Of a stretch of 55,145 bases of DNA, positions 16,092 through 26,284 are shown piece by piece. Origin of the DNA: Frigoribacterium sp. MEB024 (GTDB lineage: Bacteria > Actinomycetota > Actinomycetes > Actinomycetales > Microbacteriaceae); the NCBI RefSeq assembly GCF_000878135.1, contig NZ_JXQZ01000013.1, positions 1-55,145 on the forward strand. The letters are read 5' to 3'. Position numbers and translations under genes: made by a program. The first letter of the stretch is position 1. Every line of letters begins with the position of its first letter. The notes below the pieces were generated by a model, which was not told where the DNA came from, did no database searches, and worked only from the letters and a program-made list of their open reading frames with translations.

Positions 16092-17921
16092 TCAGGGCCG
16101 TGGCGGGGTGTCGTCACGCCGCTGGCCCGCGGGCACGACGTCGATCGAGCCGGTGTCGGGTGCGACGAGCGAGCCGGTCTGAGCGGCGGCGGCCTGGGCC
16201 GAGAGCGCGGCGTCGGCGGCCACGGCGGCTCGCGCGTCGTCGGCCGCCTCGTCGATGGCCGACTTCTGACGCAGCGGCGTGGCCTTGAGGAAGAAGCTCA
16301 GCACGAAGGCCACCAGCACGACCGCCAGGGCGACCCAGAACACGGTCACGGCCGCGTTCGCGAAGCCGTCGAGGAACGGCGCGGCGAGGCGTCGGTCGGC
16401 CGTGTTGAGGAACGACGTGTTGCCGTCGAGTGCCCCGCTGACCTGCGACGTGTCACCGTTGCCGGCCGCCTGGTAGAGCTTCAGGATCGCCGCGTTCGCC
16501 GGGTCGCTCAGCACCGACTGGTCGGCGAGGGCGGCCTGGGCGCGGCCCTGCAGGCTCGAGTCGGCGAACGCGGCGGCGATCGTCTGAGGGATGCGGCTGA
16601 AGAGCACGGAGAACAGCACGGCCGTCCCGAGCGTCCCGCCGATCTGCCGGAAGAACGTCGACGCCGACGTGGCCACGCCGATGTCACGGGCCCCGACGGA
16701 GTTCTGCGAGGCGATGGTCAGGGTCTGCATCAGCTGCCCGAGACCGAGGCCGACGAGCAGCATGCCGACCATCATGAACCAGTACGGCTTGTCGAACGAG
16801 AGGTTCGTGAACCAGAAGAACCCGGCGGCCATGAACGCCGTGCCCGTGATCGGGAAGATCTTGTACCTGCCCGTGCGGGAGATGAGCTGGCCGGCGACGA
16901 TCGACGAGATCATCAGGCCGGCGATCATCGGCAGCATCTGGAAGCCGCTCTCGGTCGGCGTCGCGCCGTTCACGAGCTGCAGGTACAGCGGCACCGTCAG
17001 CAGGGCGCCGAACATGCCGAAGCCGACGAGCACGCCCAGCACGGTCGCCATCGAGAAGGTCGGGTTGCGGAACAGCTTGAGCGGGATCAGCGCGTCGTCG
17101 CCCATCGACCGCTCGATCACGACGAACGCGACGATGCCGACCGCTCCGATCACGTAGCAGGCGAAGGCCCCGGGCGAGCTCCAGCCCCAGGTGCGGCCCT
17201 GCTCGGCCACCAGCAGCAGGGGCACGGCGGCCACGATGACGGCGGCGGCGCCGAACCAGTCGATGCGCACGTTCTCGCGTCGCTTCTGGCCCGGGATGTG
17301 CAGGAACCGGACGACGATGAACAGCGCCACGATGCCGATCGGCACGTTGATCAGGAACACCCAGCGCCAGCCGGTGACGAAGAGGATCTGGTCGGCTCCG
17401 GCGAACAGTCCGCCGACGAGCGGACCGATGACGCTCGAGATGCCGAACACGGCGAGGAAGTAGCCCTGGTACTTCGCGCGCTCACGCGGGGCCAGGATGT
17501 CGCCCATGATCGTCAGCGGCAGGGCCATGAGGCCACCGGCGCCCATGCCCTGGATCGCCCGGAAGATCGCGAGCTGGTACATGCTCTCGGAGAAGCCGGC
17601 CGCGACGGACCCGAGCAAGAAGATCGTGATCGCGATCAGGAAGAGCGGTCGCCTCCCGAAGATGTCGCTGAGCTTGCCGTAGATCGGCGTCGAGATGGTC
17701 GACACGATCAGGTAGGCGGTGGTCACCCAGGCCTGCAGGCTGAGCCCGTCGAGGTCGTCGGCGATCGTCCGCATCGAGGTGCCGACGATCGTCTGGTCGA
17801 GGGCCGAGAGGAACATGCCCGCCATGAGGCCGAAGATGACGTACAGGATCTGGCGGTGGGTCATCAGGCCCTGGCGCTCGGCGGGGGCCGTGGTCGTGGG
17901 GGCTGGGGCGGCGCTCGACAT
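16092..17921 (-). CDS. DHA2-family MFS exporter (EmrB/QacA type, 14 TM)
   Basis: 609 residues. Helix 1 and its loop read LMAGMFLSALDQTIVGTSM, containing the DHA2 motif with Asp in helix 1, and YGKLSDIFGRRPLFL is the loop-2/3 motif A. GWRWVFLINVPIGIVAL in the middle is diagnostic of the EmrB/QacA group. About 14 hydrophobic segments are followed by a hydrophilic C-terminal tail of roughly 60 residues. Such proteins expel cationic drugs, dyes or lipophilic compounds by proton antiport. An inverted repeat upstream of the start suggests control by a repressor, but no TetR gene is adjacent. Confidence 0.9.
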   Translation of the reverse strand: MSSAAPAPTTTAPAERQGLMTHRQILYVIFGLMAGMFLSALDQTIVGTSMRTIADDLDGLSLQAWVTTAYLIVSTISTPIYGKLSDIFGRRPLFLIAITIFLLGSVAAGFSESMYQLAIFRAIQGMGAGGLMALPLTIMGDILAPRERAKYQGYFLAVFGISSVIGPLVGGLFAGADQILFVTGWRWVFLINVPIGIVALFIVVRFLHIPGQKRRENVRIDWFGAAAVIVAAVPLLLVAEQGRTWGWSSPGAFACYVIGAVGIVAFVVIERSMGDDALIPLKLFRNPTFSMATVLGVLVGFGMFGALLTVPLYLQLVNGATPTESGFQMLPMIAGLMISSIVAGQLISRTGRYKIFPITGTAFMAAGFFWFTNLSFDKPYWFMMVGMLLVGLGLGQLMQTLTIASQNSVGARDIGVATSASTFFRQIGGTLGTAVLFSVLFSRIPQTIAAAFADSSLQGRAQAALADQSVLSDPANAAILKLYQAAGNGDTSQVSGALDGNTSFLNTADRRLAAPFLDGFANAAVTVFWVALAVVLVAFVLSFFLKATPLRQKSAIDEAADDARAAVAADAALSAQAAAAQTGSLVAPDTGSIDVVPAGQRRDDTPPRP

Positions 17922-17961
17922 GGTGTCTCTTCTGTCTGGAAGTGGAAGGCGCGACGAGGAA

Positions 17962-17976
17962 TTGCGCAGTACGCAA
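17962..17976. promoter_or_regulatory. Inverted repeat upstream of the DHA2 exporter
   Basis: TTGCG-CAGTA-CGCAA is an exact 5-5-5 inverted repeat 41 bases ahead of the start codon at 17921, the size and place of a TetR/MarR-type operator. Confidence 0.5.
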
Positions 17977-18057
17977 AGTTACTTCACGGGCAAGCATCCG
18001 ACAACAAGAGGAATCGTCCCTCGTGGTGTCCGTCCGTGTCGATCCGGTGCTCGTGAC

Positions 18058-18063
18058 TAGGCT
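18058..18063 (+). promoter_or_regulatory. -10 box, leaderless layout
   Basis: TAGGCT ends seven bases before the ATG at 18071. Confidence 0.45.
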
Positions 18064-18070
18064 CGACGCG

Positions 18071-18880
18071 ATGTCACGCCGCCCCTCCCTGCCGCACACC
18101 GCGGCCACCGTCCTGGCCATCGTCCTCTCGACGGGCCTGCTGGTCGCGTGCTCGGGGGGCGCACCCGAGCCGAGCCCGAGCACGTCGGCCGCGACCGTCT
18201 CGCCGACGGTCACCCCCACCCCGACCCCGACCGAGGAGGCGCCTCCTACGTCCCCCACGACACCCGCGTTCGACAAGGCGGCCCGGTCGGTCGACGACCC
18301 CGCCAGCCTCTGGGTGGTCAGCGACAAGCTGCGCCCCCTCGACCCGGTCGACTACGTGCCCGCAGACCTCGTCACGCCCGACGTGACGCACCAGAACCCG
18401 CCGACGCTGCGCGCCGAGGCCGCCGCCGCGGTCGTCGCCATGTTCCAGGCGGGCGAGGCCGAGGGGGCCGGGGCGTTCCAGGTGCAGAGCGCGTACCGCT
18501 CGTACGACACCCAGGTGAGCGTCTACGCCGGCTGGGTCCAGCGCCTCGGGCAGGCACAGGCCGACGCTCAGAGCGCCCGCCCCGGCTTCAGCGAACACCA
18601 GACCGGGCTCGCCCTCGACATCAGCCCGGTGCCGCTCAGCTGTGCGCTGCAGGCCTGCTTCGGCGACACACCGCAGGGGCAGTGGCTGGCGGCCAACGCG
18701 TGGCGCTTCGGGTTCTTGCTGCGCTACCCGGCCGACAAGGTCGCCGTGACCGGTTTCACGTTCGAGCCGTGGCACTTCCGGTACGTGGGCGTTCCGCTCG
18801 CCACCGAGATGCACGACACGGGCGTCACCACGCTCGAGGAGTTCTTCGGCCTCCCCGCCGCCCCCGACTACGCCGGCTGA
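18071..18880 (+). CDS. VanY-type D-alanyl-D-alanine carboxypeptidase lipoprotein
   Basis: 269 residues. A lipoprotein signal peptide ends in the lipobox LLVACSGG (Cys near residue 28), followed by a Pro/Thr/Ser-rich spacer. The peptidase domain has the zinc and catalytic residues of family M15B: SEHQTGLALDI (the SxHxxGxAxD motif, about residues 175-186) and EPWHFRYVG near residue 237. QVQSAYRSYDTQ is the conserved substrate-side stretch. The enzyme would trim D-alanine from peptidoglycan stem peptides outside the cell. The gene ends at a very strong compound hairpin. Confidence 0.92.
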   Translation: MSRRPSLPHTAATVLAIVLSTGLLVACSGGAPEPSPSTSAATVSPTVTPTPTPTEEAPPTSPTTPAFDKAARSVDDPASLWVVSDKLRPLDPVDYVPADLVTPDVTHQNPPTLRAEAAAAVVAMFQAGEAEGAGAFQVQSAYRSYDTQVSVYAGWVQRLGQAQADAQSARPGFSEHQTGLALDISPVPLSCALQACFGDTPQGQWLAANAWRFGFLLRYPADKVAVTGFTFEPWHFRYVGVPLATEMHDTGVTTLEEFFGLPAAPDYAG

Positions 18881-18930
18881 GCCGCAGCCTGCGTGCCGCC
18901 GCCCGCCCGCCGCGCGGCCCAGCGAACGCA

Positions 18931-18994
18931 CGACGGGCGTGTTCGTCGGACAAGGGCGACCGAAGTCGCCCGTCCGTCACGAACACGCCCGTCG
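18931..18994. terminator. 64-base compound hairpin between convergent genes
   Basis: Outer arms of 16 bases (18931-18946 with 18979-18994) pair perfectly. Inside them CGGAC pairs with GTCCG, and GGGCGAC with GTCGCCC around a CGAA tetraloop. The structure lies between the stop codons of the VanY gene and pgm, so it probably terminates both transcripts. There is no T-run. Confidence 0.75.
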
Positions 18995-19014
18995 GGCGGT
19001 GCGGGAGGCGCGGG

Positions 19015-20634
<1,620 letters not shown>

Positions 20635-20690
20635 GGGGACATCCTGGCACCCGGCGACGACCTTCGTCGCGGTGCCCGGGCGGCTCTCAG

Positions 20691-20696
20691 TAGGCT
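20691..20696 (+). promoter_or_regulatory. -10 box, leaderless layout
   Basis: TAGGCT ends seven bases before the ATG of pheA at 20704. Confidence 0.45.
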
Positions 20697-20703
20697 CCTC
20701 GTC

Positions 20704-21657
20704 ATGCCGACCCGCGCCTCCTCGACGACCTACAGCTACCTCGGGCCCGCGGGCACGTTCACCGAGGCGGCGCTCAAGCAGGTGCCCGAGGCCGTCGGAG
20801 CCACCTGGAAGAGCGTCAACAACGTCGGCGAGGCCCTGGCCGACGTCGTCTCGGGCGTCAGCACGGCCGCGATGATCGCCATCGAGAACAGCGTCGAGGG
20901 CGGGGTCAGCGCGACCCAGGACGCCCTCGCCACGGTGCCGGGCCTCCGCATCGTCGGCGAGTACCTGGTGCGCGTCAACTTCGTGCTCGTCGCCCGTCCG
21001 GGCACCCGCATCGAGGAGGTGCGGGTCGTCAACGCGCACCCGGTCGCCTACGCGCAGACCCACCGCTGGCTCGAGCGCGCCCTGCCCGGCCACGGGCACC
21101 TGCCGGCGTCGTCGAACGTGGCCGCCGCCGCGTCGCTGCTCGAGGAGGGAGGGGTCGGGGGCTCCGCGGACGCCGCGGTCGCGCCTCCCGGCATCACCGA
21201 CCACCACGACCTCGAGGTGCTCGCCCGCGACATCGGCGACAACGACCAGGCCGTCACGCGCTTCGTGCTGGTGAGCCGCACGGTTCCCGTGCCTCCCGCG
21301 ACCGGCGCCGACAAGACCAGCCTGATCGTCGAGCTGCCGACCGACGGCTCGGGCGCGCTGGTCGACATGCTCGAGCAGTTCGCGACCCGCGGCATCAACC
21401 TCAGCCTGATCCAGTCCCGGCCGATCGGCGACGCCCTCGGGCGCTACCGGTTCGTGATCGACCTCGAGGGGCACGTGCTCGACGAACGCGTCGCGGACGC
21501 CCTGCTCGGGCTGAAGCGGTTCAGCCCGAGCGTGATGTTCCTCGGGTCGTACCCGCGCGCCGACGGTGCCCCGGCCGAGGTCTCGCCGCGGTACGACGAC
21601 GAGGCCTTCGTCGAGGCTCGCGACTGGCTGCGCGGGTTGATCAGCGGCCTGCGCTGA
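20704..21657 (+). CDS. pheA: Prephenate dehydratase
   Basis: 317 residues. The catalytic domain begins YLGPAGTFTEAAL, contains AAMIAIENSVEGGV and the active-site motif VTRFVLVSR with the essential Thr-Arg-Phe. A C-terminal ACT domain (about 215-295) reads TSLIVELPTDGSGALVDMLE and then GINLSLIQSRPIGDALGRYRF, including the ESRP-like phenylalanine-binding stretch. The enzyme decarboxylates and dehydrates prephenate to phenylpyruvate and is inhibited by phenylalanine through the ACT domain. The first codons include a near copy of the GCGCCTCCT repeat. Confidence 0.95.
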   Translation: MPTRASSTTYSYLGPAGTFTEAALKQVPEAVGATWKSVNNVGEALADVVSGVSTAAMIAIENSVEGGVSATQDALATVPGLRIVGEYLVRVNFVLVARPGTRIEEVRVVNAHPVAYAQTHRWLERALPGHGHLPASSNVAAAASLLEEGGVGGSADAAVAPPGITDHHDLEVLARDIGDNDQAVTRFVLVSRTVPVPPATGADKTSLIVELPTDGSGALVDMLEQFATRGINLSLIQSRPIGDALGRYRFVIDLEGHVLDERVADALLGLKRFSPSVMFLGSYPRADGAPAEVSPRYDDEAFVEARDWLRGLISGLR

Positions 21658-21691
21658 CGACCTGCCTCGCTCGGCCGGCCGCCCGTGCCGA

Positions 21692-22717
21692 TCAGGCGTC
21701 GGCCGGCACGCGGACGGTCAGGCCGCCCGGGTCGACGACCGCGCGCAGGGCGACGACCTTGCCGACGGAGTCGCCGTCGATCTCGAAGTCCTGGGGGGAG
21801 TCGAGGCGGACCACGAGCTTCTTGCCCTTGTTGTAGCGCAGGGTGCGCACCTCGCGGCTGTTGGCGGCGAGGATGCGGCGGCCGACCTGGGTGCGGCGCA
21901 TGACGCCGTTCTCCCACACGATCTTGACCCAGATCTGCACCCAGCCGAAGAAGCCCTCGGGGCGCAGGGCGACGATGTCGAAGATGCCGTCGTCGATCGC
22001 CGCGTCGGGCAGCAGCATGATGTTGGCGGGCAGCAGGCCGCAGTTGCCGACGATGATCGTGTGGGCGCGCATCGACTTGCGGCCCTGGTCGTCGAGCTCG
22101 TACCGGACGTCGATCTTGTTGTCGTCGCGGAGCGCGCGGGCGATGGCGTCGACGTAGGCGAGCCACCCGACGCGCTTCTTCAGCTCGTCGTTGGTGTTCG
22201 CGAGCATCTTCGCGTCGAGGCCGACGCCCGCCATGACGACGAACGCCTTGGTCTCGCGCGAGCCGTCCTCACGCTCGACGTCGACGACGCCGAGGTCGAT
22301 GTCGCGGTCGCGACCGCTGAACGCCGTCGCGATCGAGTCGTCGAGGTTGTCGAGCGAGAGCTCGAGGTTGCGGGCCAACAGGTTGCCCGTGCCCGAGGGG
22401 AGCAGGGCGAGGGACGCGTCGGTGCCCTGCAGGGCCTCGGCCACGGCACGCACCGTGCCGTCGCCCCCCGCGGCGATCACCATGTCGGCGCCCTCGGCGA
22501 GTGCCTGCTTCGTCACCTCGCCGCCCGGGTCTTCCTTGCTGGTCTCGTAGAACGTCGTGGGGCCCCAGCCGTTCGAGAACTCGTGGCGCCCGACGGCCGT
22601 CTTGATGGCGTCGAGGTCGACCTTGATCGGGTTGTAGACGACCGCGGCGGTCTGGCGAGCCGTCTCGGGCTCGGATGCCGAGGCGTGCTCGGCGGGGGAG
22701 GGGGAGGTGGCGGTCAT
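21692..22717 (-). CDS. Diacylglycerol/lipid kinase (DAGK catalytic family)
   Basis: 341 residues. The nucleotide-binding motif GGDGTVRAVAEAL is near residues 85-97 and PSGTGNLLARNLEL near 107-120, both diagnostic of the DgkB/YegS/sphingosine-kinase fold. VMAGVGLDAKML and DDGIFDIVALRP belong to the second domain. The enzyme would phosphorylate diacylglycerol or another lipid alcohol at the membrane face, recycling lipid headgroup turnover products. It diverges from serS. Confidence 0.9.
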   Translation of the reverse strand: MTATSPSPAEHASASEPETARQTAAVVYNPIKVDLDAIKTAVGRHEFSNGWGPTTFYETSKEDPGGEVTKQALAEGADMVIAAGGDGTVRAVAEALQGTDASLALLPSGTGNLLARNLELSLDNLDDSIATAFSGRDRDIDLGVVDVEREDGSRETKAFVVMAGVGLDAKMLANTNDELKKRVGWLAYVDAIARALRDDNKIDVRYELDDQGRKSMRAHTIIVGNCGLLPANIMLLPDAAIDDGIFDIVALRPEGFFGWVQIWVKIVWENGVMRRTQVGRRILAANSREVRTLRYNKGKKLVVRLDSPQDFEIDGDSVGKVVALRAVVDPGGLTVRVPADA

Positions 22718-22803
22718 GGGGCGAGCGTATTGGACGCACCCCCGTGAGGTAACGGGAAGGCGAAGGCTCTGTGCAGAACGTCGGCCGCGCGGGTGCCGTT
22801 GCC

Positions 22804-22809
22804 TAGGAT
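22804..22809 (+). promoter_or_regulatory. -10 box, leaderless layout, serS
   Basis: TAGGAT ends six bases before the GTG at 22816, with no ribosome-binding site between. Confidence 0.5.
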
Positions 22810-22815
22810 GGGCGG

Positions 22816-24081
22816 GTGATCGATCCCCAGTTGCTTCGTGAATCCCCCGACCTCGTCAAGCAGAGCCAGCGGGCCCGGGGCGATTCCGAGTCGCTGGTCG
22901 ACGACGCGGTGGCGGCCGACCAGGCCCGCCGCGCGGCGATCGCCGCCTTCGAAGACCTGCGCGCCGAGCAGAACGCCTTCGGCAAGACCGTCGCCAAGGC
23001 GCCGAAAGACGAGAAGAAGGCCCTGGTCGCGCAGGCGCAGCAGCTCGCCGCCCGCGTGAAGGAGGCGCAGGCCGCTTCGAACGAGGCCGATGCGGTCTTC
23101 GACGCGGCCGCGCGCGGCATCGGCAACCTGATCATCGACGGCGTGCCCTCGGGCGGCGAAGAGAACTTCGTGACGCTCCGTGAGCACGGCACCCGCCCCT
23201 CCTTCGACTTCGAGGCCCTCGACCACGCCGACCTCGGCGAGAAGCTCGGCGCGATCGACATCAAGCGCGGCACCAAGGTCTCGGGCTCGCGCTTCTACTT
23301 CCTGCGCGGCATCGGTGCCCGCCTCGAGCTCGGCCTGATGAACATGGCCCTCGACCTCGCCCTGAAGAACGACTTCACGCCGCTGATCACCCCGACGCTG
23401 GTGCGACCCGAGGTCATGGCCGGCACCGGGTTCCTGGGGTCGCACGCCGACGAGGTCTACCACCTGCCCGCCGACGACCTCTACCTGACCGGCACGAGCG
23501 AGGTCGCGCTCGCCGGGTACCACTCCGACGAGATCCTCGACGTCGAGGCCGGCCCGATCCGCTACGCCGGCTGGTCGACCTGCTACCGCCGCGAGGCCGG
23601 GGCCGCCGGCAAGGACAACCGGGGCATCCTGCGCGTGCACCAGTTCAACAAGCTCGAGATGTTCAGCTACGTCCACCCCGACCAGGCCGAGGCCGAGCAC
23701 GACGCGCTCGTGGGCTTCCAAGAGGCCATGCTGCAGGCGCTCGGCCTGACCTACCGCGTCATCGACGTCGCCGCCGGCGACCTCGGTTCGAGCGCCGCAC
23801 GCAAGTTCGACATCGAGGCCTGGGTGCCGACGCAGGGCACCTACCGCGAGCTGAGCAGCACGTCGAACTGCACCACCTTCCAGGCACGCCGCCTCGACAC
23901 CCGCTACCGCACCGAGAGCGGCAAGACGGCCCCCGTCGCGACGCTCAACGGCACCCTCGCGACCACGCGGTGGCTCGTCGCGATCCTCGAGACGCACCAG
24001 CAGGCCGACGGTTCGGTGGTCGTGCCCGAGGCGCTGCGCGGCTACCTCGGCGGCCTCGAGGTCATCGAGCCGGTCGCGTGA
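22816..24081 (+). CDS. serS: Seryl-tRNA synthetase
   Basis: 421 residues from GTG. The N-terminal about 105 residues form the long coiled-coil arm ([20 protein letters not shown] and what follows) that grips the long variable arm of tRNA-Ser. The class II core has [18 protein letters not shown], motif 2 ([18 protein letters not shown]) and motif 3 around [16 protein letters not shown]. It charges tRNA-Ser in the cytosol. A tRNA-Ser gene lies only about 1 kb downstream and a second one at 43.9 kb. The gene overlaps the HAD gene at 24078 by four bases (GTGA). Confidence 0.97.
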   Translation: MIDPQLLRESPDLVKQSQRARGDSESLVDDAVAADQARRAAIAAFEDLRAEQNAFGKTVAKAPKDEKKALVAQAQQLAARVKEAQAASNEADAVFDAAARGIGNLIIDGVPSGGEENFVTLREHGTRPSFDFEALDHADLGEKLGAIDIKRGTKVSGSRFYFLRGIGARLELGLMNMALDLALKNDFTPLITPTLVRPEVMAGTGFLGSHADEVYHLPADDLYLTGTSEVALAGYHSDEILDVEAGPIRYAGWSTCYRREAGAAGKDNRGILRVHQFNKLEMFSYVHPDQAEAEHDALVGFQEAMLQALGLTYRVIDVAAGDLGSSAARKFDIEAWVPTQGTYRELSSTSNCTTFQARRLDTRYRTESGKTAPVATLNGTLATTRWLVAILETHQQADGSVVVPEALRGYLGGLEVIEPVA

Positions 24082-24932
24082 GCCAGGCCGCCGCCGCACC
24101 CCGGCCCGGCGACGAGCCCGTGGCCGCCGCCGACCGCTGGCTGGTCGCGCTCGACGTCGACGGCACGATCATGCCCGAGGACGGCACCATCTCCGAGGGC
24201 GTCCTCGGCGAGATCACGCGCCTCCACGACCAGGGTCACCAGGTCATGATCGCGACCGGACGCTCGGTGTCGATGACGCTGCCGGTCATGGAGCGTCTCG
24301 GTCTCGTCTCGGACTACGTCGTCTGCGCGAACGGTGCGATCACCCTGGGCCGTGACGAGTCGGCCCCGACGGGGTACCGCCGCGTGCACGTCGAGGAGTT
24401 CGACCCGACCCAGGTGCTGTCGACGATCCGCGAGGCCCTGGCCGACGCGGGGGCCGGGTACGCCGTCGAAGACCAAGAGGGGCTGCTCCGGTACTGCGGG
24501 TCGTTCCCCGCCGCGGCGGCGGCACTGAACGCCGAGAAGGTCGAGTTCGACGACCTCGTCGGCCGGCCGGCGACCCGCGTGGTCGTCGTCTCGCCCGACC
24601 ACGACACCGAGGACTTCCTCACGGCCGTCGAGCGCATGGGCCTCCAGCACGTGAACTACAACGTCGGCTGGACGGCCTGGCTCGACATCGCCCCGGACGG
24701 CGTCACGAAGGCGACCGCCCTCGAGCGCGTGCGGCAGTGGCTCGACGTGCCGCGCTCGCAGGTGCTGGCCGCAGGCGACGGGCGTAACGACATCGACATG
24801 CTGCGCTGGGCCGCCGGCGAGGGGCGCGGGGTCGCCATGGGCCAGGCGCCCGACGACGTCGCGGCCGTGGCGAACGAGCAGACGTCGAGCGACCTGGACG
24901 ACGGGCTCGCCGAGGTGCTCGCGACGCTCTGA
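24078..24932 (+). CDS. Cof-type HAD-IIB hydrolase
   Basis: 284 residues from a GTG that overlaps the serS stop codon. Motif I is [12 protein letters not shown] (about 24-35), motif II is [11 protein letters not shown], the Lys of motif III is in [12 protein letters not shown] and motif IV is [12 protein letters not shown]. The large alpha/beta cap between motifs II and III (about 85-200) makes it a C2-type (Cof/SupH) enzyme. It would remove phosphate from sugar phosphates or cofactors such as FMN. Translational coupling to serS is clear, but a functional link is not known. Confidence 0.9.
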   Translation: MSQAAAAPRPGDEPVAAADRWLVALDVDGTIMPEDGTISEGVLGEITRLHDQGHQVMIATGRSVSMTLPVMERLGLVSDYVVCANGAITLGRDESAPTGYRRVHVEEFDPTQVLSTIREALADAGAGYAVEDQEGLLRYCGSFPAAAAALNAEKVEFDDLVGRPATRVVVVSPDHDTEDFLTAVERMGLQHVNYNVGWTAWLDIAPDGVTKATALERVRQWLDVPRSQVLAAGDGRNDIDMLRWAAGEGRGVAMGQAPDDVAAVANEQTSSDLDDGLAEVLATL

Positions 24933-24937
24933 GCCGG

Positions 24938-24943
24938 TAGACT
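24938..24943 (+). promoter_or_regulatory. Candidate -10 box for the tRNA-Ser transcript
   Basis: TAGACT lies just after the HAD stop codon, about 105 bases ahead of the mature tRNA. No clear -35 is seen, so this is tentative. Confidence 0.3.
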
Positions 24944-25047
24944 CGGCCCCGGTTGCCGGGTGCGCGCATCCCGCCACGAGATGGACACGACGCGATCAAA
25001 CGTGGCGTTTTGCTCACATCGTGGCGGCGTAGCTCATCAGGCCACCG

Positions 25048-25132
25048 GGAGGGCTGTCCGAGCGGCCGATGGAGCTTGTCTTGAAAACAAGTGGGCAGAG
25101 ATGTCTCGTGGGTTCGAATCCCACGCCCTCCG
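25048..25132 (+). tRNA. tRNA-Ser(UGA)
   Basis: The acceptor arms GGAGGGC (25048-25054) and GCCCTCC (25125-25131) pair exactly, with G as discriminator. The anticodon stem CTTGT/ACAAG encloses a loop with TGA at 25082-25084. A long variable arm and the T-loop GTTCGAATC follow, as expected for a class II tRNA-Ser. No CCA is encoded. Its 3' end serves as the integration site of the downstream element and remains intact because the element carries an identical end. Confidence 0.96.
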
Positions 25133-25133
25133 C
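25108..25133 (+). other. attL: left attachment core in the tRNA-Ser 3' end
   Basis: These 26 bases, spanning the T-arm and acceptor end of the tRNA gene, are repeated exactly at 40032-40057. An integrase gene begins its coding frame 43 bases to the right. The pair defines the ends of the integrated element. Confidence 0.88.
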
Positions 25134-25151
25134 GCGCTAGATCCCCGAATG

Positions 25152-25169
25152 CCCCCGTTTTTCCGGGGG
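25152..25169. terminator. Small hairpin between tRNA-Ser and the integrase stop
   Basis: CCCCCG (25152-25157) pairs with CGGGGG (25164-25169) around a TTTTTC loop. It sits between convergently read units (the tRNA and the integrase) but lacks a following T-run on either strand. Confidence 0.4.
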
Positions 25170-25175
25170 TCTAGC

Positions 25176-26282
25176 TCACTTGTCGGCTCGGCTTGCCCAC
25201 AGTTTGCCCACAACCGTGTGCGCCAGTCTCTGATCCAAACGCTCGGCTACAGCGTCAAGGTCGTCGTCGAACAGGTCCGAGTACACGTCGAGGGTCATTG
25301 AGGCAGACGCGTGCCCGAGCATCCGTTGCACGGCTTTTACGTTCGCGCCTGCGCTGACGGCGAGGCTTGCAGCAGTGTGTCGGAGCGTGTGTGGAGTGAT
25401 CGGCGGTAGGCCGGCTGAAGATACAGCAGCGGGGAACCAGCCGTGCCCGTTGTGCGACCGGCGCTCGTGAGTTCCGTGGCGGCTGCTGAAAACCAGATCG
25501 TCCTCAGTCTTCCCTTTGCACTGCTGGGCAAGCGGAAGGGCCAAGAGGGCCGGGAACGGGACGCTGCGGCGTTTGTGCGTCTTGGGAGTCCCGACCTCGA
25601 TGCGGTCACCGACCTCGACGGCGTTGACCGTGACATTGATTCGACGTCGGACCATGTCGAGATCCTTGACGCGCAGGCCCACGGCCTCGCCCCAGCGGAG
25701 GCCGCAGTAGGCGAGAGTGAGGACGAGTGTGCCGCGATCACCTGCAGCCATAGCAAGGGCTGACACCTGATCGTGAGTCAGGTAGACGTGTTCCTTCTTC
25801 GTCTTGCGGGGGAGGTTGATGCCTCGGGCAGGGTTGCTCAGCAGCCGGCGGTCCTTCACCGCCACGTCGAGAATCGCTGCCAGGACGCCGTAAACGCGAA
25901 GCACGGTCGTAGCGCCGCGCTCTCGTGACAGGTCGCTGACCCAAGTCTGGACGTCGCTGTGGCGGATTTCGCTGACCTTGCGTGCGCCCCACCGCGGCTC
26001 GACATACAGCCGCCATGCGATCTCGAGGGGCCGCAGTGACGATGGTTTCAGATGCGACTGGTTCGACAGCCACGGCGGGCCAAGAGCGCCGATGGTCTCA
26101 CGTGCGTCGGCAGGCTGAACGAACTCTCCGCGAGCCTTGGCGACCTCTACGGACGCCAGGAAGAGGTCCGCATCACGTTTTGTTCTGAAGCCACGCTTGT
26201 CGGTCTGTCGGTGTTCTGGGGTGCGGTAGCGGACGCGATAACGCTTGCCTGCGGCGGTTTCGTAGGGGGTGACGCTTCCCAC
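25176..26282 (-). CDS. Tyrosine integrase (phage type), left end
   Basis: 368 residues from a GTG at 26282. An N-terminal AP2-like/arm-binding region (RVRYRTPEHRQTDKRGFRTK) precedes a SAM-like core-binding domain and the catalytic domain with Arg in YCGLRWGEAVGL, HTLRHTAAS (His-x-x-Arg), LGHASASMT and the nucleophile Tyr334 in LDVYSDLF. The gene reads toward the tRNA-Ser attachment site, the standard place of a tRNA-targeting integrase. Its 3' end contains the TTGCCCACA/TGCCCACAAC repeat that recurs near the right end. It starts two bases after the repressor stop codon, so repressor and integrase are probably one transcript. Confidence 0.94.
   Translation of the reverse strand: MGSVTPYETAAGKRYRVRYRTPEHRQTDKRGFRTKRDADLFLASVEVAKARGEFVQPADARETIGALGPPWLSNQSHLKPSSLRPLEIAWRLYVEPRWGARKVSEIRHSDVQTWVSDLSRERGATTVLRVYGVLAAILDVAVKDRRLLSNPARGINLPRKTKKEHVYLTHDQVSALAMAAGDRGTLVLTLAYCGLRWGEAVGLRVKDLDMVRRRINVTVNAVEVGDRIEVGTPKTHKRRSVPFPALLALPLAQQCKGKTEDDLVFSSRHGTHERRSHNGHGWFPAAVSSAGLPPITPHTLRHTAASLAVSAGANVKAVQRMLGHASASMTLDVYSDLFDDDLDAVAERLDQRLAHTVVGKLWASRADK
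25193..25214. repeat. Left copy of a 22-bp repeat, candidate integrase arm site
   Basis: TTGCCCACA then TTTGCCCACAAC, itself a double TGCCCACA. The right-end copy at 39911-39932 matches at 19-20 of 22 bases in the same orientation. Each lies within about 120 bases of an attachment core. This fits arm-type binding sites, although the left copy is also coding. Confidence 0.55.
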
Positions 26283-26284
26283 GG

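Noticed and set aside
15762-18056. Long plus-strand open frame opposite the DHA2 exporter
   Set aside because: The minus strand encodes an intact 14-TM exporter; the plus frame is His/Asp/Arg-rich low-complexity sequence.
25024-25047. Sequence GGCGGCGTAGCTCATCAGG looking like the 5' part of a second tRNA next to tRNA-Ser
   Set aside because: It lacks a matching acceptor, anticodon and T-arm; the resemblance is limited to the D-arm consensus GTAGCTCA.
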